Below, in pieces: positions 17,127-25,643 of a stretch of 64,000 bases of DNA. Source of the DNA: Oscillospiraceae bacterium. Lineage in GTDB: Bacteria; Bacillota; Clostridia; UBA1212; SIG427. The translations under genes were made by a program, and so were the position numbers. The notes beneath the pieces were generated by a model that searched no databases, was not told the origin of the DNA, and saw only the letters and a list, made by a program, of their open reading frames with translations. Each line of letters opens with the position of its first letter. Positions within the stretch are counted from its first letter, which is position 1. The stretch is from assembly GCA_015069135.1 (NCBI GenBank), contig SVJE01000002.1:1-64000 (forward strand), read 5' to 3'.

Positions 17127-18409
17127 TGAAAATACATTTTACCAATGCAAGAATTATGCCCATGACTTCAGGGGCAGATATATTTTACGGGGATCTGATA
17201 ACCGACGGAGAACGAATTGTTTATTGCGGAGAAGCGCTGGCTGATGATTCAGTAGTGGCAGCAGGAAGCGATAGGTTAATTGATTGTAAGGGGAATTTGT
17301 TTTTACCGGGATTTAAAAATGCCCACACCCACTCGGCGATGACTTTTTTGCGTTCGGTGGCAGATGATTTGCCTTTGGATCGCTGGCTTAATGAGCAAGT
17401 GTTTCCAAGGGAAGCGAAACTTACAGGAGAGGATGTTTACTGGCTCTCTAAGCTGGCCTTTTTAGAGTATCTGACCTCGGGCATTACTGCGGATTTTGAT
17501 ATGTATTTTCACACTGACGATTTTGTGGCAGCAGCTGAAGAATACGGCTTCAGATCTGTGCTTTGCGGAAGTATAAACAAATTTGGTGGCACAGTGCCCG
17601 GTATGGTGGATTCATATAACAAATATAATGCCATGGGACCTTTAATTTCATACAAATTGGGCTTCCATGCGGAATATACCACTGAACTTTCAATGATGCA
17701 GGAACTTTCCGAAGCGGCAAATACCTTGAAGGCGCCTGTGTATACTCATAACGCTGAAACTCGTTTGGAGGTGGAGGGCTGTATTGAACGATATGGTAAG
17801 ACTCCTACTGTTTTAATGGACGAGCTTGGTATGTTTAATTATGGTGGCGGTGGCTTCCATTGTGTATTTTTAACAGAGGAAGATAAAAAGATTTTTGCGG
17901 ACAGAGGTTTGTTTGCTGTTACAAATCCCGGCTCAAATGTAAAATTAGCCAGTGGAGTTGCTGATTTGGTTGGCTTGGAAAAGGCAGGGGTTAAAATGGC
18001 TATTGGCACTGATGGTCCTGCCAGCAACAATTGTCTGGACATGTTCCGTGAGATGTTTTTGGCAACCGGACTTCAGAAGGTGACTCGCTTTGAGCCGGAG
18101 GCACTTCCTTATGCTACAGTGCTGGATATGGCTTGTGTGCAGGGCGCAAGGGCTATGGGTCTTAATGATTGTGATTGTCTTGCTCCCGGTAAAATGGCTG
18201 ATCTTGTTATGATTGATTTGCATCGTCCCAATATGCAACCTGTTGCCAATGTGGCAGCAAATCTGGTTTACAGCGGAAGTAAGGAAAATGTGGCTCTTAC
18301 CATGATTGGCGGAAAGATTCTTTATGAGAAAGGTGAATTCTTTGTAGGCGAGGAACCCGGGATAGTTTATGACAGGGCAAATGCTATATTAAAAAGAATT
18401 GTTGGTTGA
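17126..18409 (+). CDS. mtaD: 5'-methylthioadenosine/S-adenosylhomocysteine deaminase (amidohydrolase)
   Basis: A cytosolic amidohydrolase that deaminates S-adenosylhomocysteine and/or methylthioadenosine (purine salvage, methyl-cycle by-products). Metal ligands are seen in FKNAHTHSAMTFLRS (near residue 70), HAEYTTE, HNAETRLEVEG and GTDGPASNNCLDMFREM (near 290). The segment DDLPLDRWLNEQVFPREA is typical of the MTA/SAH deaminase branch, as opposed to guanine or cytosine deaminases. It is 427 residues, the usual length. The last gene of the dnaD-dnaC-membrane protein-mtaD run, followed by a bidirectional terminator. Confidence 0.87.
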   Translation: MKIHFTNARIMPMTSGADIFYGDLITDGERIVYCGEALADDSVVAAGSDRLIDCKGNLFLPGFKNAHTHSAMTFLRSVADDLPLDRWLNEQVFPREAKLTGEDVYWLSKLAFLEYLTSGITADFDMYFHTDDFVAAAEEYGFRSVLCGSINKFGGTVPGMVDSYNKYNAMGPLISYKLGFHAEYTTELSMMQELSEAANTLKAPVYTHNAETRLEVEGCIERYGKTPTVLMDELGMFNYGGGGFHCVFLTEEDKKIFADRGLFAVTNPGSNVKLASGVADLVGLEKAGVKMAIGTDGPASNNCLDMFREMFLATGLQKVTRFEPEALPYATVLDMACVQGARAMGLNDCDCLAPGKMADLVMIDLHRPNMQPVANVAANLVYSGSKENVALTMIGGKILYEKGEFFVGEEPGIVYDRANAILKRIVG

Positions 18410-18425
18410 GATTAATTATATATGG

Positions 18426-18455
18426 AAAAAAGCAGTCGAAAGACTGCTTTTTTTG
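18426..18455. terminator. Bidirectional terminator after mtaD
   Basis: AAAAAAGCAGTC, GAAA loop, GACTGCTTTTTTTT. It serves mtaD on the plus strand and could also serve prmA on the minus strand. Confidence 0.88.
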
Positions 18456-18466
18456 TGGCTTCAACC

Positions 18467-18491
18467 AGGACGGGGGTCTGACCCCTGTCTT
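18467..18491 (-). repeat. Palindromic repeat, copy 7 (reverse)
   Basis: AGGACGGGGGTC, T, GACCCCTGTCTT in the convergent gap between mtaD and prmA. Confidence 0.88.
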
Positions 18492-18517
18492 GCAAAAAAA
18501 ATAAAAAAATGTCGAAT

Positions 18518-19450
18518 TTATTTATGGCGAGCTGCTAATGCACACCAACCTTTGTCGATTTTACAGTCTATAATTTCAAATCCTAAATTGTCTAAAACCG
18601 ACAGTACATCATCTTTACGTTCTTCAATTATACCGGACATAATGTATGTTCCTGTTGGATTTAATAATTTTACCGCATCAGGGGTGAGAGCAATAACGAT
18701 GTCTGCTACAATGTTGGCGGTGATTAAATCAAAAGTCTCTTCAACATCTTTTGCGAGGTCACCGTGCTTTGGAATAAAGTTTTCTTTAACACCGTTTAAT
18801 GCTGCGTTTTCGGTGGCAACTTTTACAGAAAGTGCGTCAATGTCTATGCCCATGGCACATCCGGCACCTAAAAGCAGGGCGCTGATTGCCAAAATACCGC
18901 TACCGGTTCCCACATCAAGCACTTTAGCTCCGGGAACTGTGTATTTTTCAATAAGTTCCATGCACAGTCTGGTTGTTTCGTGCTGACCTGAACCAAAAGC
19001 CATGCCAGGATCAATAATTAAAGATTTTCTGTTTTCTGAAAGCTCGATAGGCACGTTTTTGGTTTCCCAGGAAGGGACAATAAGGAGCTTTTCGCCGATA
19101 GGACAGGGCTTAAAATACTTTTTCCAATTATTTGCCCAATCAGATTCTTTAATTGTTGTTGAATCCAGGACATATGGGATATTTTCCTGTTCAAAGCGTT
19201 CTTTTAGGAAAGCCAATCCTTCCATCGGGTTTTCTTCAGGACTGAAATATATATGTAACTTGGCCACAGTTCGATCTTTTGAAAGAAGCTCGCTGTCAAT
19301 TATTTCCACAGGGCCAAATTTCTGTATTTCAATGTCGAAGTCAGAATAATCTTCAATATATATGCCGCGATTTATTACCATCTGGGCAATAGCAGCGGCA
19401 ATTTCTATGTGTTCACTTTTTATTTCTATAATTATGTCAGTCCAGTCCAT
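18518..19450 (-). CDS. prmA: Ribosomal protein L11 methyltransferase
   Basis: SAM-dependent methyltransferase that methylates ribosomal protein L11. The N-terminal 95 residues are the substrate domain, beginning MDWTDIIIEI. Then come DSDWANNWKKYFKP-like ESDWANNWKKYFKP and the cofactor motif IIDPGMAFGSGQHETTRLCM. The Rossmann motif I is VLDVGTGSGILAISALLLG (near 175), and DLITANIVADIVIAL holds motif IV. 310 residues is full length. The ATG at 19450 has AGGAG upstream. It is monocistronic. Confidence 0.94.
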   Translation of the reverse strand: MDWTDIIIEIKSEHIEIAAAIAQMVINRGIYIEDYSDFDIEIQKFGPVEIIDSELLSKDRTVAKLHIYFSPEENPMEGLAFLKERFEQENIPYVLDSTTIKESDWANNWKKYFKPCPIGEKLLIVPSWETKNVPIELSENRKSLIIDPGMAFGSGQHETTRLCMELIEKYTVPGAKVLDVGTGSGILAISALLLGAGCAMGIDIDALSVKVATENAALNGVKENFIPKHGDLAKDVEETFDLITANIVADIVIALTPDAVKLLNPTGTYIMSGIIEERKDDVLSVLDNLGFEIIDCKIDKGWCALAARHK

Positions 19451-19538
19451 GTGAATCTCCTAGGTTTTTTAGAATATTATATCGGGAAGAATGTGGAAAA
19501 ACAAGGGTTTTTATTACCTTGGTAAAACGAAAAAGGTG

Positions 19539-19566
19539 TTGACATCTTTCTTTTTCGTGATATACT
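19539..19566 (+). promoter_or_regulatory. Strong promoter of the LamG-like protein gene
   Basis: Consensus TTGACA (19539-19544), 16 nt, TATACT (19561-19566). Confidence 0.75.
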
Positions 19567-19610
19567 AAGATAAAACTTTTATCTTTATTTATTGAAAGGG
19601 GTATTTTCTA

Positions 19611-20543
19611 ATGTTTAAGAAAAGCATTATGATTTTGGTAGCAGTAGCTCTTGTTGCAACAATGGTTATGGCACCTATGGTTGCAAGTGCAGATGAACTT
19701 GCAGATAGTCTTTATTTTGATGTAGATTTTGATTCTGAGTCTGTAGAAGATATGGCAGGTAACCATACATACGACGATTTATTCAACATGGAAGCAGGCG
19801 ATTTGACTTTTGAGTTGGATGAAGAACTCGGTAAGAATGTATTGGTTCTGGAAGGCGATGGCGCTTTAAAGTGGACTAACAACAACGGTGAAACTTTGAA
19901 CCAGTATGATTTGACTGGCGGTTTGACAATGGAAATGTTGGTTTATATCAGCACTGATGCTGAAGAATTCAAGACAAATATGTGTTTCTTCGAAGCAAAC
20001 GAATCAGCTCTTCACTTCCAGGAATATAACGATGGTACAGACCATTCTTCCGGTTTCCGTGCCGGTGACGGTACTCCTGGTGCATTTATTCAGGCTGACG
20101 CATATATCGAAGGTAACTTCCCACACATGAAATGGATTCATTTGGTAGGTGTAGCAGATGCATCTGAAAACAGATTCTACCTCAATGGTGAATTGGCCGC
20201 TAAAGTTTCAAGAAGCGGAAGCTCTTTACAGTCCATGTATAACAAGGGCGAAGGTGATATCTATGTTGGTGAATCCGGTTTGGGTTCAATGTGGGGTGCA
20301 ACAGCTGTTTATGGTAAAATTGCATTTGCAAGAATCTACAAGGCTGCTGCAACAAATGATGATATCGGTGCTTTGTACGAGGCAGCAACAGGTAATGATG
20401 CTCCAGTGATTAACGACAACGTTACTCCACTTCCTACAAAGGCTCCATTGGTTACTGATCAGCCAGCAACATTTGACTTAGGATTGGTATCTTTGGCGGC
20501 TGTGGCTCTTTCTTCTGTAGTTGCAGTTAAGAAGAGAAAATAA
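19611..20543 (+). CDS. Secreted LamG/concanavalin-like domain protein with C-terminal membrane anchor
   Basis: 310 residues. The signal peptide ends near MVASADE (cleavage around 28). Residues 35-255 look like a LamG/concanavalin-like jelly-roll: FDVDFDSESVEDMAGNH, LTMEMLVYIS, MKWIHLVGVADASENRFYLNGE and GKIAFARIYKAAATNDDIGALYEA are the usual landmarks of that fold. A proline/threonine linker (about 265-285) leads to a C-terminal hydrophobic segment after TFDLGL (SLAAVALSSVVAV) and a basic tail KKRK. That end is shared with the cohesin-like protein at 27.2 kb and resembles a sorting or anchoring signal without LPXTG. It has its own strong promoter and terminator. The ligand is unknown. Confidence 0.82.
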   Translation: MFKKSIMILVAVALVATMVMAPMVASADELADSLYFDVDFDSESVEDMAGNHTYDDLFNMEAGDLTFELDEELGKNVLVLEGDGALKWTNNNGETLNQYDLTGGLTMEMLVYISTDAEEFKTNMCFFEANESALHFQEYNDGTDHSSGFRAGDGTPGAFIQADAYIEGNFPHMKWIHLVGVADASENRFYLNGELAAKVSRSGSSLQSMYNKGEGDIYVGESGLGSMWGATAVYGKIAFARIYKAAATNDDIGALYEAATGNDAPVINDNVTPLPTKAPLVTDQPATFDLGLVSLAAVALSSVVAVKKRK

Positions 20544-20566
20544 TCTGAAAAGATAATGCAATAATT

Positions 20567-20593
20567 ACCCCCGTGGTTTTGCCACGGGGGTTT
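20567..20593 (+). terminator. Terminator after the LamG-like gene
   Basis: CCCCCGTGG, TTTTG loop, CCACGGGGG, TTTATTT. Confidence 0.88.
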
Positions 20594-20665
20594 ATTTATG
20601 TCGATTTATATTTCTATCACAGCAATATTTTCTTGTCGAAAAATATGAGTGAGGCAAAAAATTAC

Positions 20666-20690
20666 CAGACAGGGGTCAGACCCCTGTCTG
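20666..20690. repeat. Palindromic repeat, copy 8 (perfect palindrome)
   Basis: CAGACAGGGGTC, A, GACCCCTGTCTG. Unlike most copies, both arms are exact complements, so it has no direction. It lies just past the pdxA stop codon. Confidence 0.9.
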
Positions 20691-20696
20691 ATAAAA

Positions 20697-21656
20697 TTAA
20701 TACTTTAATGCTATTTTTATTGCTTCTTCCATACTTATTGAAGAAGCAATTCCTTTGCCTGCTATGTCAAAAGCGGTTCCATGATCCACAGAAACTCTTA
20801 AAAAAGGTAATCCATGAGTAATGGCAATAGTTCTTTCAAAGTCCAATGTTTTTGTAGCAATATGTCCCTGGTCATGATATAGAGAAAGTACGGAATTATA
20901 TTTTCCCATTCGCGCCAAATGGAAAACTGAGTCCGGACCTACAGGACCTTCCACAATGTAGCCCTTGCTTTGTGCTTTTTTTACTGCAGAATAAATAGCT
21001 TCTTCTTCATTTCCGAAAAGACCATGTTCTCCGTTGTGAGGGTTCAGTCCGGCGATGGCCATTTTACCATCATGAACACCAAGTTTTTTTAAAGCCTCTG
21101 TACAACGATGTATATAGTCTAATAGGCGAGCTTCTGTAATCATGTCACAGGCTTTTCTTAAAGACACGTGTCTTGTAAGAAAAAAAACACGGAGCCCCAA
21201 CGTTTCAAACATTGTAAGAGGATCTTCAACCCCGGTAAGACCGCCAAATATTTCGGTATGACCAATGTAGGGAATATTTGCTGCCTTGAGAGATTCTTTA
21301 TTAATAGGCGCAGTCACAACCGGTACGGGGGTCTGACCCCTGTCCTGTAAAGCAAATTCGGTAGCAGCTTTTATGCTGTCGAAAGCAAGTTGTCCGCCTT
21401 TAGCTGTTACTGTTCCTATTTCTTCCGGTAAAATATCAGCACCCTCTATGTTGTGTATGTTTTTTTCAAAAAAATCCTGTGGGAAATTTGTAATGTTTAA
21501 TTTTTTTGCAGTGTTTTTAAGGATTTTTTTGTTGCCAAAAACAATTGGATTACAAAGATCTTGTATATCAGGTTTAGAAAGAGCTTTCAAAATAATTTCA
21601 GGGCCGATACCACAAGGGTCCCCCATGGTTATTACAACAGTTTTTAAATCAGACAT
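20697..21656 (-). CDS. pdxA: PdxA family dehydrogenase (4-hydroxythreonine-4-phosphate dehydrogenase-like)
   Basis: An NAD-dependent, metal-dependent oxidative decarboxylase of the PdxA family. Seen are the N-terminal [34 protein letters not shown] (metal/substrate His), [16 protein letters not shown] and [15 protein letters not shown]. About 319 residues, near normal. I chose the ATG at 21656 over the longer reading because AAGGATG precedes it and the family starts there. A palindromic repeat supplies DRGQTPVP just before VVTAPINK, replacing the usual short segment. Clostridia normally make PLP by PdxST, so this may be a PdxA2-type enzyme acting on phosphorylated four-carbon acids; the neighbours do not decide this. 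Confidence 0.85.
   Translation of the reverse strand: MSDLKTVVITMGDPCGIGPEIILKALSKPDIQDLCNPIVFGNKKILKNTAKKLNITNFPQDFFEKNIHNIEGADILPEEIGTVTAKGGQLAFDSIKAATEFALQDRGQTPVPVVTAPINKESLKAANIPYIGHTEIFGGLTGVEDPLTMFETLGLRVFFLTRHVSLRKACDMITEARLLDYIHRCTEALKKLGVHDGKMAIAGLNPHNGEHGLFGNEEEAIYSAVKKAQSKGYIVEGPVGPDSVFHLARMGKYNSVLSLYHDQGHIATKTLDFERTIAITHGLPFLRVSVDHGTAFDIAGKGIASSISMEEAIKIALKY
21325..21346 (-). repeat. Palindromic repeat, copy 9 (inside pdxA)
   Basis: ACGGGGGTC, T, GACCCCTGTCCT on the plus strand. In pdxA it is read in frame as QDRGQTPV. Confidence 0.85.
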
Positions 21657-21720
21657 ATATAAACATCCTTTTATAATAAAATTACAAGAAGTATTATAAC
21701 ATATTATCGACAATTAAGTT

Positions 21721-21745
21721 AAGACAGGGGTCAGACCCCCGTCTT
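21721..21745 (+). repeat. Palindromic repeat, copy 10 (forward)
   Basis: Consensus 25-bp copy, identical to copy 1, in the divergent gap between pdxA and the gene at 21795. Confidence 0.9.
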
Positions 21746-21794
21746 GATAAGAGTGTCGAAGTGTGGTATGTTTTATGCATAAAGGAGATAGATT

Positions 21795-22205
21795 ATGAAA
21801 ATTATAGTGTGTTTGGATGATAATAACGGAATGCTTTTTAACAAACGCCGTCAAAGTAAAGACAGGGAAATCATAAGAGATTTAATAGAGCTCGTGGGAG
21901 AAAATACATTGCGGATAAATGAGTTCTCAACAAATTTGTTTGAGGAAAGTGAAATTTTACCGATAAAAAGCAATGATTTTTTAGAAATTGCGGGTGAAAA
22001 TGATTTTTGCATGGTGGAAAATTGTCATGTAAGACCTTGTCTTTCAAACATCTCGGAAATAATAGTGTATAAATGGAACAGAAAATATCCTACTGATTTT
22101 ATATTTGATGTAAATCCGGAGGCAGAAGGCTTTTCTTTGAAAGAAACAAGGAATTTTACCGGATACTCTCATGAAAAAATAACCAGGGAGATATACAAAA
22201 AATGA
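21795..22205 (+). CDS. Small conserved protein paired with a nuclease
   Basis: 136 residues with a recognisable opening MKIIVCLDDNNGMLFNKRRQS and a closing YSHEKITREIYKK. I recall this family being annotated as ribonuclease Z in clostridial genomes, but it lacks the beta-lactamase HxHxDH motif and is far too short. I therefore do not assign that activity. It overlaps the following nuclease lipoprotein gene by 4 nt (ATGA), and the pairing suggests a common function. No signal peptide, so it is cytosolic. RBS AAAGGAGA is 9 nt before the ATG. Confidence 0.75.
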   Translation: MKIIVCLDDNNGMLFNKRRQSKDREIIRDLIELVGENTLRINEFSTNLFEESEILPIKSNDFLEIAGENDFCMVENCHVRPCLSNISEIIVYKWNRKYPTDFIFDVNPEAEGFSLKETRNFTGYSHEKITREIYKK

Positions 22206-23089
22206 GAAAGTTATTTTTAGTAATAATAGTATGTTTGTTTGCTTTTAACTTGTCAGGTTGCGTTGTAAATATTCAGAAGAAACCTGAACCAACTGTTTTT
22301 GAAGAAACAAAGGAAGCATTGGAAGACATACCGTCATTTTCCGGGAAAGCTTATGTGGTTATAAATGATAATGAACCGTATTTTACCAAAGAAGAAATTA
22401 CGACAAAGGCGTACGAGTTCTATAGTGAACTTGACTCGTTGGGCCGTTGTGGTGTGACCATGGCATGCATCGGGCAGGAGCTGATGCCTGAGGAAGAGCG
22501 AGGAAGTATAGGGCAGGTTAAACCCTCCGGGTGGCAGACGGTCAAATATGATTTTGTGGATGGGAAGTACTTATACAATCGTTGTCATCTTATCGGATTC
22601 CAGCTTACCGGTGAAAATGCAAATGTGCAGAATCTGATTACGGGCACCAGATATATGAATGTTGAAGGGATGCTACCTTTTGAAAATATGGTGGCGGATT
22701 ATGTTAAAGAAACAGGAAACCACTGCATGTATAGGGCAACGCCAATTTTTCAGGGAAATAATCTGGTGGCTTCTGGGGTGCTACTGGAGGCATATTCCGT
22801 GGAAGACCAAGGAGAGGGAGTTCTTTTCAATGTTTACTGTTACAACAATCAACCGGGAATTGAAATAAATTATACAAACGGGGAGAGCCGTAGCGTGGAA
22901 AAAGCAGAGAGTACAGCGGAACCTGGTAAAATAGAAAATTTTGTTTTGAATGTTTCAAGTAAAAAGTTTCATCGCCCCGACTGTTCTTCTGTAAAGGATA
23001 TTAAAGAAGAAAACAAACAGTTTTACCAGGGAATCAGAGAAACTCTGACTCAGCAGGGATACAAATCTTGCGGGAGCTGTAAACCATAA
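22202..23089 (+). CDS. DNA/RNA non-specific endonuclease lipoprotein
   Basis: A secreted, lipid-anchored nuclease of the EndA/NucA-like family, 295 residues. Lipobox LSGC sets the anchored Cys near residue 20. The nuclease core is residues 45-220, with the His-Me finger motif YNRCHLIGFQLTGENANVQNLI (R-x-H; then the metal-binding Asn). The C-terminal 45 residues (VSSKKFHRPDCSSVKD through YKSCGSCKP) form a small Cys/His module like the Ada-type or micrococcal-nuclease-linked zinc ribbon. It could scavenge DNA or process DNA for uptake. A pair of palindromic repeats follows the stop codon. Confidence 0.85.
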   Translation: MRKLFLVIIVCLFAFNLSGCVVNIQKKPEPTVFEETKEALEDIPSFSGKAYVVINDNEPYFTKEEITTKAYEFYSELDSLGRCGVTMACIGQELMPEEERGSIGQVKPSGWQTVKYDFVDGKYLYNRCHLIGFQLTGENANVQNLITGTRYMNVEGMLPFENMVADYVKETGNHCMYRATPIFQGNNLVASGVLLEAYSVEDQGEGVLFNVYCYNNQPGIEINYTNGESRSVEKAESTAEPGKIENFVLNVSSKKFHRPDCSSVKDIKEENKQFYQGIRETLTQQGYKSCGSCKP

Positions 23090-23091
23090 CC

Positions 23092-23117
23092 GAGACGGGG
23101 GTCTGCCCCCTGTCTTC
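23092..23117 (-). repeat. Palindromic repeat, copy 11 (reverse, GC-centre subfamily)
   Basis: GAGACGGGGGTC, T, GCCCCCTGTCTTC. This and copy 12 form an inverted pair 51 nt apart. The centre reads TCTGCCC in place of TCTGACC. Confidence 0.87.
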
Positions 23118-23168
23118 AACATTTTGTGGTACAAGTTACAAAATTCGTCACGGCAGAGCGCTTTGCCC

Positions 23169-23192
23169 AAGACAGGGGGCAGACCCCCGTCC
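23169..23192 (+). repeat. Palindromic repeat, copy 12 (forward, GC-centre subfamily)
   Basis: AAGACAGGGGGC, A, GACCCCCGTCC, ending 7 nt before the -35 box of the next promoter. Confidence 0.87.
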
Positions 23193-23199
23193 TTTACGT

Positions 23200-23228
23200 T
23201 TGCAATGGATTTATTCAAGTGGTATAAT
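23200..23228 (+). promoter_or_regulatory. Promoter of the 23.3 kb membrane protein gene
   Basis: TTGCAA (23200-23205), 17 nt, TATAAT (23223-23228). Confidence 0.65.
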
Positions 23229-23262
23229 CCAACTAGCGAAATAAACGAAGGGAAAAAAGACC

Positions 23263-24102
23263 TTGGAAGACAAGAAAGAAAAGAATAGTTCAAAAACTAA
23301 AAAAAAGTTAATAACAACATCCCGTGTAAAATACGTGGTGATTGCAGGCATTCTTTTATTGGCAGCAATTGTCTTGATGGGTCTGGCTATCTGGACAAGT
23401 GGAGATGCTGACAAAACAAATGAAAATGTAGAGGTAGACCATCTTTACAGTGCAGCCCGTTATTTTTGTAGAATGAAGTATCCGGACAACTGGGATATAA
23501 AAGCTGATGACAATGGCTTTTACCTTGATGAAGAAACAGGTTTGATTTTTCAGGCATATCCATATATAACGAAAGACGCTGAAATTACCTTGGAGGAAGG
23601 TGTCACAGCTCCACCTACAACACCGGAACCTTTAAAAATACCAACTGAAGGTGTAACGGTTTCGGTATTTTACCAGGCGAATCCGGAATTCAGTTGGCCG
23701 CCAGTGGAAACACTTCCACCAGAGGTTACCCCTTCTCCTACACCAAAGATTTCCCCACTACCGACACCTACTTTTGCGCCATATCCTTTGGTCACCGCAG
23801 CAGATAAAGCGGTTGAAATTATGAAAACAAAAGTTCTGCCAAAAGTTGCAGCTGAAGGCGGTCCGGATTTTTCGTTTTCATCAGGAACCCCTTATGAGGG
23901 CAAACATTGTAGTTTCAGAGCATATTCTTACCAATATACAGCCGAGAATGGAATAATTATGAAAGGCGAAATGTATGTATGTTCCAGGTCTATGGCATAT
24001 TACATGATTACTTATGAGACAACAGCTGATTTGTATGATGTTTACAAAGCAGGCTGCATGAGCATGGTAGATAATTTTACATTTTCAATTTTTGACCACT
24101 GA
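23263..24102 (+). CDS. Membrane-anchored protein with proline-rich linker, unknown function
   Basis: 279 residues. A lysine-rich cytoplasmic N-terminus (about 25 residues) precedes one membrane segment, VVIAGILLLAAIVLMGLAIW. Outside is a segment starting YFCRMKYPDNWDIKADDNGFYL, a Pro/Thr-rich linker (PPEVTPSPTPKISPLPTPTFAP, about 148-170), then a second folded part repeating beta-type segments (CSFRAYSYQYTAENGIIMKGEMYVC, YYMITYET). The last part resembles domains that describe surface lipoproteins with a PsbP-like fold, but I am not sure. The start is a TTG at 23263 behind GAAGGGAAAAAAG; the promoter just upstream makes a longer reading impossible. Confidence 0.72.
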   Translation: MEDKKEKNSSKTKKKLITTSRVKYVVIAGILLLAAIVLMGLAIWTSGDADKTNENVEVDHLYSAARYFCRMKYPDNWDIKADDNGFYLDEETGLIFQAYPYITKDAEITLEEGVTAPPTTPEPLKIPTEGVTVSVFYQANPEFSWPPVETLPPEVTPSPTPKISPLPTPTFAPYPLVTAADKAVEIMKTKVLPKVAAEGGPDFSFSSGTPYEGKHCSFRAYSYQYTAENGIIMKGEMYVCSRSMAYYMITYETTADLYDVYKAGCMSMVDNFTFSIFDH

Positions 24103-24118
24103 TTTTGGTAAAATAAAA

Positions 24119-24147
24119 TTGCAGTTATCATTGTAAAATGATATAAT
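24119..24147 (+). promoter_or_regulatory. Promoter of the dehydrogenase gene
   Basis: TTGCAG (24119-24124), 17 nt, TATAAT (24142-24147). Confidence 0.6.
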
Positions 24148-24188
24148 CCTAAAGAATAAAGCAAAAAGCGAAAGGTTGAGTGTTTATT

Positions 24189-25451
24189 ATGAAAACAAAA
24201 GCTATCAGATTATACGGCAAAGAAGATTTAAGACTTGAAGAATTTGAATTGCCTGCAATTAAGGATGATGAAATTTTAGTACATATTATTTCAGACAGTA
24301 TCTGTATGTCAACATATAAGGCAACAATGCAGGGACCTGATCACAAGCGAGTACCTGACGATGTAGCAGAAAAGCCAATTATTGTTGGACACGAGTTCTG
24401 CGGTGAAATCGTAGAAGTTGGTTCAAAGTGGGCAAATCAGTTTAAGCCCGGTCAGAAGTTCTCCATTCAGCCTGCTCTTAATTATAAAGGTTCTTTGGAT
24501 GCTCCCGGATATTCTTATGAGTACATTGGCGGTAGCGCAACATACGGTATCTTACCAAACGAAGTTATGGAAATGGGTTGTTTGCTTGAATACGACAACG
24601 ACGCATACTTCTACGGCAGCATTGCTGAGCCAATGTCTTGTATCGTTGGTACATACCACGCAATGTATCACACAACTTCCGGTTCTTACGTTCACGACAT
24701 GGGAATTAAAGAAGGCGGTAAAATGGCAATATTAGCTGGTGTGGGTCCAATGGGTATCGGTGCTATTGACTACGCTATTCACTGCGACAGAAAGCCAGGT
24801 CTTTTGGTTGTTACTGATATTGACGAAGCAAGACTTCAGAGAGCTGCTTCCATTTACACAGTAGAAGAAGCTGCGAAGAATGGAGTAAAATTAATTTACG
24901 TTAACACAGGTGCTTTGGAAGATGCTGACAAATATATGATGGATTTAACAGATGGCACAGGTTACGATGATGTAATGGTATTTGCTCCTGTTAAGCCTGT
25001 AGTTGAAATGGGTGACAGATTGTTGGGTAGAGACGGTTGTCTTAACTTCTTTGCAGGTCCTTCAAAGGCTGACTTCTCCGCTACAATGAACTTCTACAAC
25101 GTTCACTATGCTTCAACTCACTTGGTTGGTACCAGTGGTGGTAACACAGACGACATGAAGGAATCTTTGAGAATGATGAGTGATGGTTCAATTAATCCTT
25201 CTTCTATGATTACACACATCGGTGGTCTTAATTGCACAATTGACACAGTTATGAACCTTCCTTCCATCCCGGGCGGTAAAAAGTTGGTTTACACAAACAT
25301 TGATCTTCCTTTGACTGCTATTGCTGACTTCCGCGCTAAAGGTGAGTCTGATCCTCTCTTTAAAGATTTGGCTGATATCTGTGACAGACACAACGGTTTG
25401 TGGAATGCAGAAGCTGAAAAATACTTGTTAGCAAACGCTAAAAATATTTAA
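24189..25451 (+). CDS. Zinc-dependent alcohol dehydrogenase-like protein (sorbose-1-phosphate reductase-like)
   Basis: A medium-chain dehydrogenase of about 420 residues. The N-terminal catalytic domain shows SDSICMSTYKAT, the zinc site VGHEFCGEIVEVG and the pocket AEPMSCIVGTYHAMYHT. The nucleotide-binding domain shows ILAGVGPMGIGAIDYAI and VTDIDEARLQRAAS. The overall pattern is closest to L-sorbose 1-phosphate reductase-type proteins; substrate not determined. The ATG at 24189 is preferred, as AAAGGTTGAG lies before it and would overlap a GTG start at 24180. Codon choice (GAC, AAC, TTC common) suggests high expression. It has its own promoter and terminator. Confidence 0.85.
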   Translation: MKTKAIRLYGKEDLRLEEFELPAIKDDEILVHIISDSICMSTYKATMQGPDHKRVPDDVAEKPIIVGHEFCGEIVEVGSKWANQFKPGQKFSIQPALNYKGSLDAPGYSYEYIGGSATYGILPNEVMEMGCLLEYDNDAYFYGSIAEPMSCIVGTYHAMYHTTSGSYVHDMGIKEGGKMAILAGVGPMGIGAIDYAIHCDRKPGLLVVTDIDEARLQRAASIYTVEEAAKNGVKLIYVNTGALEDADKYMMDLTDGTGYDDVMVFAPVKPVVEMGDRLLGRDGCLNFFAGPSKADFSATMNFYNVHYASTHLVGTSGGNTDDMKESLRMMSDGSINPSSMITHIGGLNCTIDTVMNLPSIPGGKKLVYTNIDLPLTAIADFRAKGESDPLFKDLADICDRHNGLWNAEAEKYLLANAKNI

Positions 25452-25467
25452 TTAAAAATAAAATTAT

Positions 25468-25505
25468 GCCGGAACCTGATTTGAAGGGTTCCGGCTTTTT
25501 TTTGA
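25468..25505 (+). terminator. Terminator of the dehydrogenase gene
   Basis: GCCGGAACC, 9-nt loop, GGGTTCCGGC, then eight Ts. Confidence 0.9.
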
Positions 25506-25513
25506 AAATTTAC

Positions 25514-25535
25514 AAGACAGGGGGCAGACCCCCGG
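25514..25535 (+). repeat. Palindromic repeat, copy 13 (forward, half of inverted pair)
   Basis: AAGACAGGGGGC, A, GACCCCCGG. Together with copy 14 it makes a larger inverted repeat with a 15-nt spacer. Confidence 0.9.
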
Positions 25536-25550
25536 TGTGCTAAAACGCAA

Positions 25551-25573
25551 CCGGGGGTCTGCCCCCTGTCTTG
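25551..25573 (-). repeat. Palindromic repeat, copy 14 (reverse, half of inverted pair)
   Basis: CCGGGGGTC, T, GCCCCCTGTCTTG. It is the exact reverse complement of copy 13, so 25512-25574 can fold into one long hairpin with palindromic sub-structure. Confidence 0.9.
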
Positions 25574-25643
25574 TATGGTTATGTAACAATATGTCGAAAT
25601 TAATCATATTATTTATTGTAATATTTTTTCGGAGAGACAGATA

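Noticed and set aside
18399..18986. 195-codon plus-strand frame opposite prmA
   Set aside because: It is the antisense of prmA, low in typical codons, and the prmA product is unmistakable.
19500..21700. Insertion sequence or prophage around the repeat-rich 18-26 kb region
   Set aside because: No transposase, integrase or phage structural gene is encoded; the region holds ordinary housekeeping and surface genes between the palindromes.
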